From Triatoma infestans (Eukaryota; Arthropoda; Insecta; Hemiptera; Reduviidae): a stretch of 64,000 nt of DNA. The notes below the pieces were generated by a model. That model was not told the origin of the DNA and made no database searches. It saw only the letters and a program-made list of their open reading frames with translations. Where the stretch lies: the NCBI GenBank assembly GCA_011037195.1, contig JAAEAF010002659.1, positions 94,817-158,816 of the forward strand, given 5' to 3'. Every line of letters starts with the position of its first letter. Position 1 is the stretch's first letter. A program made the position numbers and the translations under genes. Shown in pieces: positions 23,390 through 33,440 of this stretch.

Positions 23390-24045
23390 TGACAGATTCG
23401 AATTTATTGCAAAGTTTTTGACGAATGGTCGTCTGTTTTGTGTGTATATGAATAAAATATCTCACAAATCAAAATCGCAAGAAGTTCAAACTTGGTTATT
23501 CTGTTTACGTATTACCATCTAAGATTTTGGGCAAAAAGAAAACAGTAGCGTAATGTTTTTCCAATGAAGTATTTCTTCAGTGTAATATAGGGTTTCTATT
23601 ACCTACATAATATATTAATACATATTAAAAGCATTGATAGAGAATTCCAAATTAAAAAAAAAAAAAATCTATTGACCGGAAATTGCGATTTTTTGGGGGA
23701 GGGGATTTTCTCGAAAACGGTTGCCAACTATTTTTTCTTTGAACTTGTTATGATGCTTGCTGCATAAATAGAAACATATTACATTTATATGAAACATTTT
23801 TCTGGCGGTCTGTCAGTTAGTTTAAATTTAAATTTGCACAAACTTGGCGCCCGACATAAGGCCGCTCAGGTTTTAAATGTAAAATCCTCACCATCATTTC
23901 ATAGTAACCAGCCCAACTAAACATGTTACATGCAGTTTTTTTAAAGAAATTTTCTTGATTAAAATTGTATTAATTAGTGTATAAGAGAAAGTTGTGCGGT
24001 GCGAGTGTTTCAAACCGGATTTATTTTTTTTTTTTATTTGTTTAT
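23390..24045 (+). repeat. Rpt-1 copy, diverged
   Basis: Recognisable blocks in order: a TGTGTGTATATGAA tract, GTTCAAACTTGGTTATTCTG, ATTGACCGGAAATTGCG, GGTTGCCAACTATTTTTTC and the distal end GTATAAGAGAAAGTTGTG with hairpin and CCGGATTTATTTTTTTT. Confidence 0.65.
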
Positions 24046-25384
24046 CCGATGTGTAGTGTTGGAGTAAGATAAAACTGACAACATTTTATTACAGAATACA
24101 CATTTATAAAATACAATTGAAACAAAGTTCATCACAATGTTTCACCCTTGACATAAGCCTAATGCAAATTAGTAAAATAAAATTAACATTTTAATTTCAG
24201 TCTTAGTTCATGTTTTCTTTCTTTTCCTCCTAGGTTAAAGTAAATATAAATTAAAAGATAAACAGTATGGCGGAAATGGTTAGCTAAAAATTTCTCCTTA
24301 AATAATTTTTCCTTAGTTATTTTGAAAAATTATTACAAAACTCTTATGTTTTTTGCTTGTTATTGTTATATTAAAGTTGAATGAAACAATGAACCCGGTG
24401 CTCTCTTTCTTAGTTTAGAGAATGTTTTATAGGATGGTGAGAGGCGGGAAGGTTGGCTATTTTGGAGACGAGAGGGGGCCGGGCAGACTACCTCCTCCCA
24501 CAAAACTTGGTATATATACTACTTTTCTAAGCCGAGACCCTAAAAGGTTAAAAAGAGAAAAGGGCCATACTAGGGGCCCTAGTTACTAAATATAGCGGGA
24601 GCGAGGCATTTTAGACATAGGCGAGAAAATTAACGGCTCGTGCAGCAGCAACCCAACACAGGCAGTCAGTTGTATTAGTTGAGGCTAACTGTACTTCCCC
24701 GTCTATGTACTATACAAACACACATACACACACACACACACACATACATACACACAAACACACAGTACAGTGTGATGGTGTAAACAAGACTTTACTACCA
24801 CATAACAACACTACCAGAACTAAAGCCGCCTTTTTGGGGTCGCCAACATCCACGCATACATGTGACCTTCGCTCCTACATTACATTATCATTTTGGCATA
24901 TCAGTAGAGGTAAAAAAATAAAGGCACTAAATAAATAAACAAGATAAATCACATACAGTAAATATAATTTTTTTTTTTTTGCACTTCCATGGTAGATCAA
25001 AATAAAATAACACAAAGCTATCAAAGCAAGCTAAGCAAAGCAAAGCAACCTTTGCAATTTAAAAATTTATTTCAGTTCTTTATAAATTATTTAAAAAAAA
25101 CACAGATTGTTGTCAGCAATTTCCATTTGTTAATTAAACTCGTTCATAAAACAAAAGGCTGTTGTTTATAAATTAAATAATACAATAACATATATTTATA
25201 AATCATTAAATATACTATACTTACTTTCTTTTATTATTCTGATTGTTTAAAATAGATTTTTTTTGATAAAATAAAAATTTAATGAAATAGATTTTTTTTT
25301 TTTTTCAGATTTATTAAAAATCCGAACTACACAATTATGAGATGAAAAACATGGTGAAAACAGTCAATGATTAAAAACTCGAAC
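24046..25384. other. Interval with a GC-richer block, no gene seen
   Basis: Bases 24400-24700 are clearly GC-richer than their surroundings and contain a TATA-like GGTATATATACT near 24510. They could be an old LTR or promoter, but I find no matching copy or boundary. (AC)n tracts lie at 24717-24765 and an A/T-rich tail follows. Confidence 0.35.
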
Positions 25385-25436
25385 ATAAAAAAAGTCTCAG
25401 AGACATTTTCCGTGGTAGCCTGCTTCATTTTGTGGT

Positions 25437-25474
25437 CATCGACCGGTTTCGGGCGTTCGCCCATCTTCAGGATG
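25437..25474 (-). ncRNA. Hammerhead ribozyme candidate, left arm (copy 1)
   Basis: The exact reverse complement of the motif at 25627-25664, so an antisense transcript would also contain an intact core. Helix I CATC/GATG, core CTGAAGA, helix II GGGC/GCCC, GAAACCGGTC. Predicted cleavage lies at the minus-strand GTC next to 25441. Confidence 0.75.
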
Positions 25475-25626
25475 CGTTCTTCAGACAGTGTGTCAACACA
25501 GACTCGTACAGAGACTTAGCTTCACACTAACGGTCTCTGTACTGTTGTACTTAGCTTGACTAACGGTCAGTTAGTGTGAAGCTAAGTCTCTGTACGAGTC
25601 TGTGTTGACACACTGTCTGAAGAACG

Positions 25627-25664
25627 CATCCTGAAGATGGGCGAACGCCCGAAACCGGTCGATG
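25627..25664 (+). ncRNA. Hammerhead ribozyme candidate, right arm (copy 1)
   Basis: CATC 25627-25630, core CTGAAGA 25631-25637, one unpaired T, helix II GGGC-GAAC-GCCC, GAA, self-complementary ACCGGT, cleavage after C 25660, GATG 25661-25664. The helix III palindrome leaves no loop, so catalysis would need two molecules to pair, as proposed for other very short helix III hammerheads. The unpaired T at position 10.1 is the one departure from the textbook motif. Confidence 0.78.
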
Positions 25665-25752
25665 ACCACAAAATGAAGCAGGCTACCACGGAAAATGTCT
25701 CTGATGCTTTCCAGCTCTGCGGAACCAACCACCACAACAAATAAAAAAAGTC

Positions 25753-26089
25753 CGTTTATGCTATGAGGAATTATGGAGATAATATGGTAAATAAGTAACG
25801 CTCAGCTCAATTTTAACGTGCTCACAACATGAGCAAGCAAAGTTCTATTCCCAAGGGATCTTGACATCATAGTTAATAAAATTGGGAATCCCGATAGCAG
25901 AACCTGGTTGCAATTAATTGTCTGATCATTGGGATGTACTTGAATTCATGTTCCTCATCGAGTCATGGCAAGTTTTATCTTAATTTTTTTTTACTCATGG
26001 ATTTTTAGAATAGGGTAAACCCACCTAAAGATATAGAGCCGAGATTTCCAAACCTTATTGATCTTCTGCCTCAACTTCTCAGCATACGG
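25753..26089. other. Interval without a recognisable gene
   Basis: No repeat or coding signal that I can support. Confidence 0.4.
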
Positions 26090-26168
26090 CCAGTGATGGC
26101 CAGTGTTGTATACAACGAGAGAATATCGATCATAGATGTTGACAAGCCTAAAAAAAAAAAAAAAAAAA
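26090..26168 (+). mobile_element. SINE S1 fragment
   Basis: CAGTGATGGCCAGTGTTGTA, AACGAGAGAA and ATAGATGTTGACAAGCCT followed by an A-run at about 26151-26168 match the body and tail of SINE S1 with an internal deletion. Confidence 0.65.
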
Positions 26169-26249
26169 TTCTCTAACATAAGATAGAGATATTGTGGGTT
26201 CAGAAGACAGCACTAATAACACTGAACATACCGAAATAACATTTTAAAT

Positions 26250-26480
26250 TTTAATGTAAATTTTCCCAGAACCCCCTTTAATTAATTAGCTGTAAAGATG
26301 TTTTAAATAAACGCAGTATAGTTAGCATACAAAGTTGAAAGAAAATTGTTAGAGCTGCTTTTCGAGAAAATTCTATAAAACTCTAAACTCTATTAGTAAA
26401 GTCGCACTTCCTGTTTATCAATTTTTCCCAATTTGGAATTTTATCAATGCTGCTCGGCCTCAAAATATTATAAAAGTAAT
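26250..26480 (-). repeat. Rpt-1 fragment, minus strand
   Basis: Module sequence in reverse: GCTTTTCGAGAAAATTCT, AGTAAAGTCGCACTTCC, TTGGAATTTTATCAATGC. Boundaries are approximate. Confidence 0.55.
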
Positions 26481-26499
26481 AAATAAAAGGCATAAATTG

Positions 26500-27545
26500 T
26501 GATGTGTAGGTACTTTAGAACAGGTCAACCTTTTTTCCCGACCATTTTCCCCTTATGACCTCGTTGTTTTCCTGTAGAACTCCTTGTCCTTCAGCAAAGC
26601 CTTCCACGCGAGCGCTTTCACATTTGCCCCCGCTAGCTTCTGCTCTTGCCGAGTCGTTTAAGTTATTTTGTGATGAGCGGAACAGATGAAAATCTGATGG
26701 TGATAAGAACAGGAGAGGGAATAGGGAGGATGAATAAGGACGTCTCAGTTAAGCTATTTGAGTTTCTCCTTAATTTGCCAAGATCTGTGAGGTCTAGAAT
26801 TATCGTGCTAGAAAACAATCCCTTTTCGTTTGGCTAAAGCCGGCATTCTTTTTTGAATGGCCGAACTTCAGGTCATCTAACTATATTTGACCATTTTTAA
26901 TAGAATTAATGCTTATATTGTTGCTAAGCAATTCTTAGAAGATAACACACTGACAATACCATCAATATTGACGGCAAAAAGTTTTTAGGATGCAAGCTAG
27001 GCTTTGACGTCGATTGATCAGGTCAATTTCCTAATAACCAGCTACCTGATCTCAATACACTGTTGTATTGAATCCATTGTTCATTCTCTTAACCAGGCGA
27101 TCCAAAAATGGAGTTTCTCTAGAAGTGTACGACAACCAGCGACCCGGAACACATTGTTTTCTTAACTTAGAAGCTGTGGGAAAATAACAAGTTTGAAAAC
27201 ATATTGCAACTGATTTATGTGACAAAATGCAGTTGATATGTTGACAGCTTAGGTTTCTAGCGATTTCCTAAGTTGTTTCCTAAGTAGGATTTTTTAGTGA
27301 TCAAACTTTGAAAAGACACATCATTAACCACGTGAATACGACCAGAAGGTCTTGGTTGGTCTTCTAAGTCGAAATTTCCTTGCCTTGAAATTTTGCAAAT
27401 CACTGTTAACAATTCGTACATTTATAAATATAGTCGGCATATTTGAATTGTTCCGAAGAAACTCATACAGCAAAACATGTCAAAACTGCAAGTTTTTCGG
27501 GCACTCTAATTTTTTAATTTTAAATCGCCCAGAAAAGATGGTGAA
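26500..27545 (-). pseudogene. Mariner transposase pseudogene, near full length
   Basis: Reading from high to low coordinates on the minus strand, the remnants follow mariner order. The N-terminal helix-turn-helix LLYEFLRNNSN lies near 27455, then KFRLRRPTK (from FDLEDQPRSGRP), IKNPT..EIARNLSC near 27250, and TPFLDRLV near 27120, just before the first catalytic Asp. MPALAKRKGIVF and HDNSRPHRSWQIKEKLK, with the second Asp, lie near 26850-26760. DVLIHPPYS then shifts frame into LSPSDFHLFRSSQNNLND, with the third Asp, near 26710-26650. Many stops and shifts are present, and no terminal inverted repeats were found. It differs from the mariner at 27803. Confidence 0.75.
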
Positions 27546-27802
27546 ATTTAACTATTATTAGTTCCGAATCCCATGTGATAACTATGTTTTTGTTTATATG
27601 AATGGGAATAATTGTGTTTACATTATTAGTAAAAAGTTAAGGGTTTAAAGCCTTTTCAGAACTTTTGCAATGACCCTATAGATAGAGATATTTGATAGAT
27701 AAACAGAGATGTTTATTTGAAAAATAATACAAAATTCTTTTTTGTTATAAACATCTAGAGACATGGACAAGGTCCGTCGGCCGGGTTGGCCTTAACAATA
27801 TA

Positions 27803-28722
27803 CGAGGCATGTCCAGTAAGTAAGTGTACTGAATTTTTGTAGGTTACAAAAATTTTTATTTGAACAAAAAAATTACCTGGTTACATTAGTACAAGTGTAA
27901 GCTATTTTTCGACATGGTCACCATTCCTCTCATGCAGGTGGTGAACCGGGGTATTAATTTTTTGATGCCTTCCTCAAAGTAGTTTCCCGCCAACCCCGTT
28001 TCTTCCACTTCTCCACCTCCCTCTTCACCTCCTCGTCGGTTGAAAACCTTTTTCCACCCATGTGCAGCTTCAGGGAGGTAAAGAGATAGTAATCTGAAGG
28101 TGCTAGGTCAGGGGAATGCGCGGAATGCACGAGGCAAGCAGTTCCTTCGTGGCGTTGGCCGTGTGTGGTCTGGCATTGTCGTGCCGCAGGCAGACTCCCT
28201 TTGTCAGCATGCCTCTCCTTTTGTTCTGAATCGCCCTCCACAATTTTTTTAGGGTCTCACAGTATCTTGCAGAGTTAATGGTCCCCCGTTGAGGCATATA
28301 TTCAATTAAAATCATGCTTTGACAGTTCCAAAACACGGAGCCATGATTTTCTTGGCTGAAATTGTGGTTTTGAACTATTTGGCGGAGGGTGAAGAGGTGT
28401 GACGCCACTGTTGAGACTGCCTTTTGGTTTCAGGTGGTTAGTGTGCAACCCAAGTTTCATCTCCAGTAACGATGGAGCGGAGAAATTCATCTCCATGGAG
28501 TTTGTAGCGTCTCAAAAACTCTTGCTCGACCTTGAATATTTCACACTTGGCGGGAGATTGGATTGACATTTTTCGCGTCGACAGTTCTAAACGTACTGAC
28601 CTCGAACCGATCTCATTGCGGAGGGGAGGAATTAGGCTACACGACAGTGTAGCCAACATGTCGAAAACAAAATCCCTCCGGCCGTGAGAGCCTCAGTACA
28701 CTTACTTTCTGGACATGCCTCG
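27803..28722 (-). mobile_element. Mariner element, internally deleted, with terminal repeats
   Basis: Thirty-base terminal inverted repeats begin CGAGGCATGTCCAG and differ at one position (27803-27832 and 28693-28722). The minus-strand gene shows TGDETWVAH near 28445, HDNARPHTA near 28150 and HSPDLAPSDYYLF near 28095, the three Asp motifs of the DD34D catalytic triad, in three frames. The 920-bp length against about 1.3 kb for the family and the missing helix-turn-helix mean an N-terminal deletion. A TA lies on the left side only; the right flank is AA. Confidence 0.88.
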
Positions 28723-28869
28723 AAGAACAGTTGGTTAACTTTAAACACATATTTTGTGAAACAATAATTACTTTTTATTATATTTTTCCTGATTTTCTAA
28801 TAATTAAATTCTTGAATTATTCAAGCCTGTAATCGTAGGCTAATGCATTTATACAAAGCAATCCAATCT

Positions 28870-29404
28870 TTACCATTTAAATAACGAATTAATTCGTATC
28901 GATCCAGAGTGGTTGGTATTTAGAGCAAGAACGCCTAAATTCGCTTTAAATGGGGCAAATACCCAAAAAATGGAAAAAAAATCCTCCTTCACGCCCATAT
29001 TACACAACAATGCACATTTGTAATGTCCCTCTTCTCGACTGATAGAATAATTTAATTTAATTAACTGTCCTCTAGCTCTGTAAATAGTTTTCATAAAAAA
29101 TAGCTTATTTTTATCCGAAAGGTAAGCATTTTCACCTAAATCCCTAGACAGGTCGATATACAAATTATGAAATACTGATGCTAGATGCACTTTCTATTAA
29201 TTTATTTTTGAATTCGGAGACAATCAGTTCACATAAATGATTTATCGTCCTTTTGAAATTTAGACCATACGGTTTTTCCGGTAATATTATACAATCAAAT
29301 TTTAAACATAACTCTTGCAAGTCTCGAAACCAGTATAATTTTCTGTTTATAATTTTTTTTTTTGCTAAAAACTTTGGCAAACGATTGTCAGGAAGATTTA
29401 ACAC
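28870..29404 (-). pseudogene. Non-LTR retrotransposon post-RT region, degraded
   Basis: Two minus frames, joined by a frameshift near 29170, read LPDNRLPKFLAKKKIINRKL and YWFRDLQELCLKFD, then LSDKNKLFFMKTIYRARGQL and CALLCNMGVKED. The Cys pair with following acidic and aromatic residues looks like the zinc-knuckle tail of a LINE protein. It is the same kind of region as 21601-22164 but from a different element. Confidence 0.45.
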
Positions 29405-29960
29405 TTTAACAATAATGTATTAGTTAATATGTGTTCTGAAGGTATTGTAGTGGGAGAAAGAAATGCAAAAATAATAGTTTTGAAAAATAGTTTAGTGAAT
29501 TTTGACAATATTTAAGTGAAGCAGTTTTGGAAAATAAATAGTGAATTTACCTTCAAAAAGAGTGTATTTAGAGTCAGGTACTAAAATATAAGGTCACTGC
29601 AATTAAAGAAACAAAGGTAAAAGAATCCGTTAGGCCAACTCTTTTGTAAGAGAAAATCCCCCCGCTAGAGCAGGGCATTCTTGGAACAGTCTGCATTCTG
29701 CTTTCAAAGCCAGAACACTTGCTTCAGGAATCGCTCTCTTAAACTCATGCCAATGATAGAGATTTGCCTTTATTCGAGATCATTTATTAAGAGACAGTTT
29801 TGTTGTAGACACCAAAGTAGAACACTTGTTTTACGCTCTCTTAGAATCAGTGGCAGTTTAAGTTATAACATAAGACTTTATTCCAATTAATTTCAGTATA
29901 CTTTGTGACCCGTTCTGGAAGTAAAATTTTTTATTTTATTATATTTTATTTAATTGTTTT

Positions 29961-29971
29961 GTTGGGCGCCA
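29961..29971 (-). promoter_or_regulatory. Primer-binding-site-like sequence
   Basis: On the minus strand TGGCGCCCAAC, the tRNA-Lys-type primer site used by many LTR elements, lies 5 bases after the LTR end ...TCTTACA. The order LTR end, spacer, PBS is as expected for a 5' LTR on this strand. Confidence 0.5.
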
Positions 29972-29976
29972 GGCAG

Positions 29977-30543
29977 TGTAAGACTACCGCGATAAAGATA
30001 TAAATAATCGAATCTACAAAAAGAAATGTGCATTTAATTGCACTACCTTTCGGCTTGCTCAGGGTGAGAGGGCGGGTTCCCTTCTACTATACCTTTCCCT
30101 GTCTCTCTCTCTCTAAGTCCACAAGGGTTGACGCAGAAATGAGGCTGTACTATGTGTCAATAACAAAGTCAAAATATTTATTTATACAGAAGAAAACTAC
30201 TAATTACAAGTGAGACAAACCAAATTGAATAGTAAGCTAAGAAAAGTAATTCTAGACAAATATTAAAGAAAAATCTTAAACTAAAATATCTTACTTCTAA
30301 GTAAACAAAATAGAATACAAATTTAATATAAATATATTTTGTCTTACATAGTACGTACGTACGTAGCGGTAGGCGGTAGGAAAAGCTTGAAAAACTTATG
30401 AATAACTAGATATATGACACTGAATACTGGCCAAACGGTAATGAATTATTTTTTTTCTAAACCACTATAACTAGGGCTAGTAGCAACCAGCACTGTCTAT
30501 CAGCTCATTTTGGAATTAAAACAGAGTCCGGTTACAACTTACA
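29977..30543 (-). mobile_element. LTR-like unit with PBS
   Basis: The minus-strand unit begins TGTAAGTTGTAACC and ends GTAGTCTTACA, so TGTAAG faces CTTACA. The primer-binding-like site follows its end. The upstream boundary could instead be 30732 (TGTGATTGG), giving a 756-bp LTR. No target duplication is found, and no gag or pol follows. Confidence 0.45.
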
Positions 30544-30738
30544 AGCATATTATTAAGATATTTTAAAGTAACTTAATTTCACTTAGAGAATATATCTATT
30601 TTTAAAAAAACAGTGTGATCTCTTGATTATTTCTAATACTTCACTCTTAAACATATATACATACAAGCTCTTTTACAAAACCGCTCACGCCACAAACTAC
30701 CAGCACACAAACATACAACATCACCAATCACATTTCAG

Positions 30739-31777
30739 TATCGATAAACATTAATTTTGTATCAGTCACTAAATAAACTATGAAATTTGGTGTGCGTAAA
30801 GGGTTAAAGACTGTTTTCACAATGACCCTTATATTTCTGGATGAAAACTTAATTTGGAACATTTGACAAGATCGCAATAGATTCTCTTGGAAAGTAGATT
30901 AAAGCCGATTAAACAATGTATTAAAAAATAAAGAGAGACGACTATAATAATAATTATCTATTTTATTTGTAGGAATTTTATTTCTTTAGTAGAAGCACAT
31001 AAAAATAAATAACATTTTTTTTTTTTTTTCTATTGTTGTAGAATAATTTTTGCATAAAAAGAAATAAGTATGTCTTTAGTAGTAGTTATATTGTTAGTAA
31101 TGGAAGTATTTCTTACCTGGGACATTACCCTTTAAACCACCCATCCAGCCTATTTCCTTTAGTAAAAGTACAATTGTAAGTTAAATTTGAGGTAAGAAAT
31201 GTTGTTCTGTGGTGAACACATCTTACCTTCAGTTCAATACTGTAGAGTAAAAGAAAGAAGTTGGGGAAGTTTTCTGTATGTCCCATCCATTTTACTAGTT
31301 TCTCTCCCTTTCTTTACTTCTTAGCAGTCTTTTCGTACAAAACTCATACCCAAGTATAAAACCAGCCCTTCTCTAAACATCAGGAAGAGTCATAGAGAGG
31401 CATTAGATACGGCTCACTGCTCGTTTAGAACGCCAAAGAAAGAAAATGGTATACTACCACAACAAAACAGAAAATTAGGTTAATTCTCCTCTTCCCCCCT
31501 CAAACTATTAAATTAAACAAAGTAATAGATTATTTTAAAAGCTTCTTTCTTTATGCGCTTCTAGTTCTTAATCCCTATTTTTTAAGGATTCTAATTATTT
31601 TATTAAGTTGTGTTATTTGAGTTACTAAAAGCACAAAATTTTTATATCCTTCTAATTAAAATAAATATAGAATTGCACATAATATATAAACTACCTGAAA
31701 TTGCGTTTTTTACCGAAATATAAATATTTACAGAAAGGCTGCAATAATAATAGTAAAAGTCTAAAATGCCAAATTGA
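30739..31777. other. Interval without a recognisable gene
   Basis: A minus-strand Rpt-1 scrap lies at about 30810-30900. A TATA-like AAGTATAAAACC at about 31354-31365, after a pyrimidine-rich stretch, might be an old promoter or LTR; no second copy exists in the window. An (GTAC)n stretch precedes at 30352-30364. Confidence 0.35.
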
Positions 31778-31941
31778 TGTTGTGGTTGATTCCGCAGAGC
31801 TGGAAAGCTTAGATTTGCACAGATCAAATATAACAGTGTTATCACACTGTTTGACAAACGCATATCCTGATGATGGGCGTACGTCCGAAACCGGTCGATC
31901 ACCACAAAAAGAAACAGGCTATCACAGAAAATATCTCTGAG
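31778..31941 (+). mobile_element. Hammerhead foldback retroposon, deleted (copy 6)
   Basis: The long end TGTTGTGGTTGATTCC plus GCAGAGCTGGAAAGC is joined directly to the centre and right arm, so most of the left arm is gone. The ribozyme region is retained. The target duplication is not visible. Confidence 0.8.
31864..31900 (+). ncRNA. Hammerhead ribozyme candidate (copy 6)
   Basis: Core CTGATGA (the commonest natural form), helix II GGGC-GTAC-GTCC with one G·T wobble, GAAACCGGTC intact. Helix I is reduced to ATC/GAT. The different core base and the wobble show that this copy diverged from the others without losing the fold. Confidence 0.65.
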
Positions 31942-32074
31942 TTAAAAGATGGATTAGTTGTGTTGATACACTGCAACTAATGACAATAATTTCATTTAGA
32001 CATTTCACGAAATTTCTTTGCTAATTATTATCATCAGATTGGATCCGTTGAACCAATCAAGGATTTTTCACCAT
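31942..32074. other. Short AT-rich interval
   Basis: No signal seen. Confidence 0.4.
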
Positions 32075-32270
32075 TTCTTATTTCCTGTAAGAGAAAATAT
32101 TATGATTTTGTCAAATTGTCAATATTGTATTTTCCGAAAAATAAATCTTTTATACTTGTCATAGTAACAAGCTCAAGAATATTAAGAAGTTTGGACACTA
32201 TGGAGGCAAACGTTTCATTATTACAATAGTTACACCATTTCAAGTTGTACAGCTATAGTCTGCTTCTCAC
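32075..32270 (+). repeat. Rpt-1 5' fragment, diverged
   Basis: CTGTAAGAGAAAATATTATG, GTCAATATTGTATTTTCCG match the 5' end of Rpt-1; the rest is l degraded. Confidence 0.5.
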
Positions 32271-32479
32271 AGAAATTGAAGATATATTTTTTTTTTTTAA
32301 TAATCACATAATAGAAATTTTTTAATAATAAATTTTTAAATACAACGTCAATTAAAAACAATTACATGAAATTCTATTAAATTTAATAATCATATCTTAA
32401 TTATACAAATTTACAAATATCATTTCATGTTCCACTGTGCCATTAAAGCGGGATTAGCTCGAATTTCGGTACGAATTTA

Positions 32480-33440
32480 ATAACTTTTTTCTTTGTTTTA
32501 AGTTTTTCGCGCCCTATTTCCCTGTGAAAGCTGGAGTACCGCAAGGTAGTATTTTAGGTCCCATTTTGTACACAATACACACTGCTGACCTTCCCCTAAA
32601 TCCTAATACAGTAACATCAAACTTCGCTGATGATACTGCTATTCTTTCCTCCCATACCGAACCTACTATTGCCTCTAGTCATCTTCAAGATCAACCTTCC
32701 TTAATAGAAGAGTGGTGCAAAAAATGGAAGATAAAAGTTAATGAAAAGAAATGTATTCACACCACGTTTACACTTCGTCACTCCTTCTGTCCTGGTGTTA
32801 AATTAAATAACACCTTCCTACCTACTGCTGATAGAGTACGCTATCTTGGGTTATATATGGGCAAAAGACTAACAGGGACACCTTCCCCCCATACCAGACT
32901 GAAAAGGATTGAAACTAATAGACGATTTCTTATCCATTCAAGACTCTTAGACAAACGATCCAAACTTACTTTAAAAAATAAGCTTATACTTTACAAAACT
33001 TTACTACGACCAATATGGACCAGAGGTATGGGGCTCCACCAAACATTCCAACCTTTACCGTATCCAATCTTACAGTCCAAAATCCTACGAAAAATTACCA
33101 ATGCTCCTTAAGTCTCCAATAAAACCTTACATAATGACCTATCCATTCCATTTGTGTCCGATCTAATTAAATGCCGTTATCAAAAATTCCTCCTTGTTCC
33201 ATCATCATAATACTTTGGTTCAACAACTTGCTAGTCAAATCTTAACCCGATAATCCATCCCAACGCATGAAGCGTCAGTGTCCTCGTGACCTTTTAAATT
33301 AACTTAAACGCCATGAAGTAATAATAGCACTGGGTATTTTCTTCTTATGTAAATTATGTCATGTAAACATTCATCAAATTTACTTATTGTATCTATTGTA
33401 CAGTCGCAAATACATTACTGAAGGAGAGAAAAAAGGAAAG
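32480..33440 (+). mobile_element. Jockey-clade LINE, 5'-truncated (copy 2)
   Basis: Starts near the RT palm and runs through the RT C-terminus and the 3' UTR. It contains the best-preserved reading frame of the window (32524-33111). After that frame ends at TAA, the coding similarity continues in shifted form (VSNKTLHNDLSIPFV near 33113-33155). The end near 33440 is not marked by a clear A-tail. Confidence 0.85.
32524..33111 (+). CDS. Jockey reverse transcriptase fragment (195 aa)
   Basis: This frame encodes the second half of a LINE reverse transcriptase, which copies element RNA at the target site. It has GVPQGSILGPILY at residues 4-16 (RT motif 4), SNFADDTAIL at about 52-61 with both catalytic Asp, RYLGLYMGKRLTG at about 107-119, and the Jockey-type SKILRKITNAP at the end. 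The full protein would be about 900 residues, so fingers, endonuclease and gag are missing. The M at the start is internal to the original protein. Some tail residues are altered (GMGLHQTF instead of the usual GIELWGST). Confidence 0.8.
   Translation: MKAGVPQGSILGPILYTIHTADLPLNPNTVTSNFADDTAILSSHTEPTIASSHLQDQPSLIEEWCKKWKIKVNEKKCIHTTFTLRHSFCPGVKLNNTFLPTADRVRYLGLYMGKRLTGTPSPHTRLKRIETNRRFLIHSRLLDKRSKLTLKNKLILYKTLLRPIWTRGMGLHQTFQPLPYPILQSKILRKITNAP

Larger units (their letters stand above)
25397..25740. mobile_element. Hammerhead foldback retroposon, full length (copy 1)
   Basis: A 344-bp near-perfect palindrome flanked by ATAAAAAAAGTC at 25385-25396 and 25741-25752 (12-bp target-site duplication). 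The short end is TCAGAGACATTTTCCGTGG; the long end adds GCTTTCCAGCTCTGCGGAAC and CAACCACCACAACAA. Each arm carries a hammerhead with all core residues intact. The 62 bases between ribozyme and centre (TCTGTGTTGACACACTGTCT and neighbours) are identical in the two arms. The element has no coding capacity and no A-tail. The duplication length fits target-primed reverse transcription. Confidence 0.9.
29420..30738 (-). repeat. Inverted repeat arm, right (pairs with 22165-22760)
   Basis: On the minus strand it mirrors the left arm: CTGAAATGTGATTGGTG, GTGGCGTGAGCGGTTTTGTA, GAAGTATTAGAAATAA, GCAAGTGTTCTG, GCAGAATGCAGACTGT, CACTAAACTATTTTTCAAAA. About 700 bp of extra sequence, including an LTR-like block, separates the two matching halves. 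The leader-like block GAGAGCG...CAAGTGTTCT occurs twice. Confidence 0.7.

Noticed and set aside
24400..24700. GC-rich block as a host promoter or LTR
   Set aside because: Only a TATA-like word supports it; no second copy, target duplication or transcript evidence.
25397..25740. CRISPR-like or DNA-transposon foldback
   Set aside because: There are no spaced direct repeats, and 12-14 bp duplications do not fit a cut-and-paste foldback element.
21601..29404. The two RT-tail pseudogenes as halves of one split gene
   Set aside because: On the minus strand the N-terminal-like half would be downstream of the C-terminal-like half, and both seem to cover similar regions.
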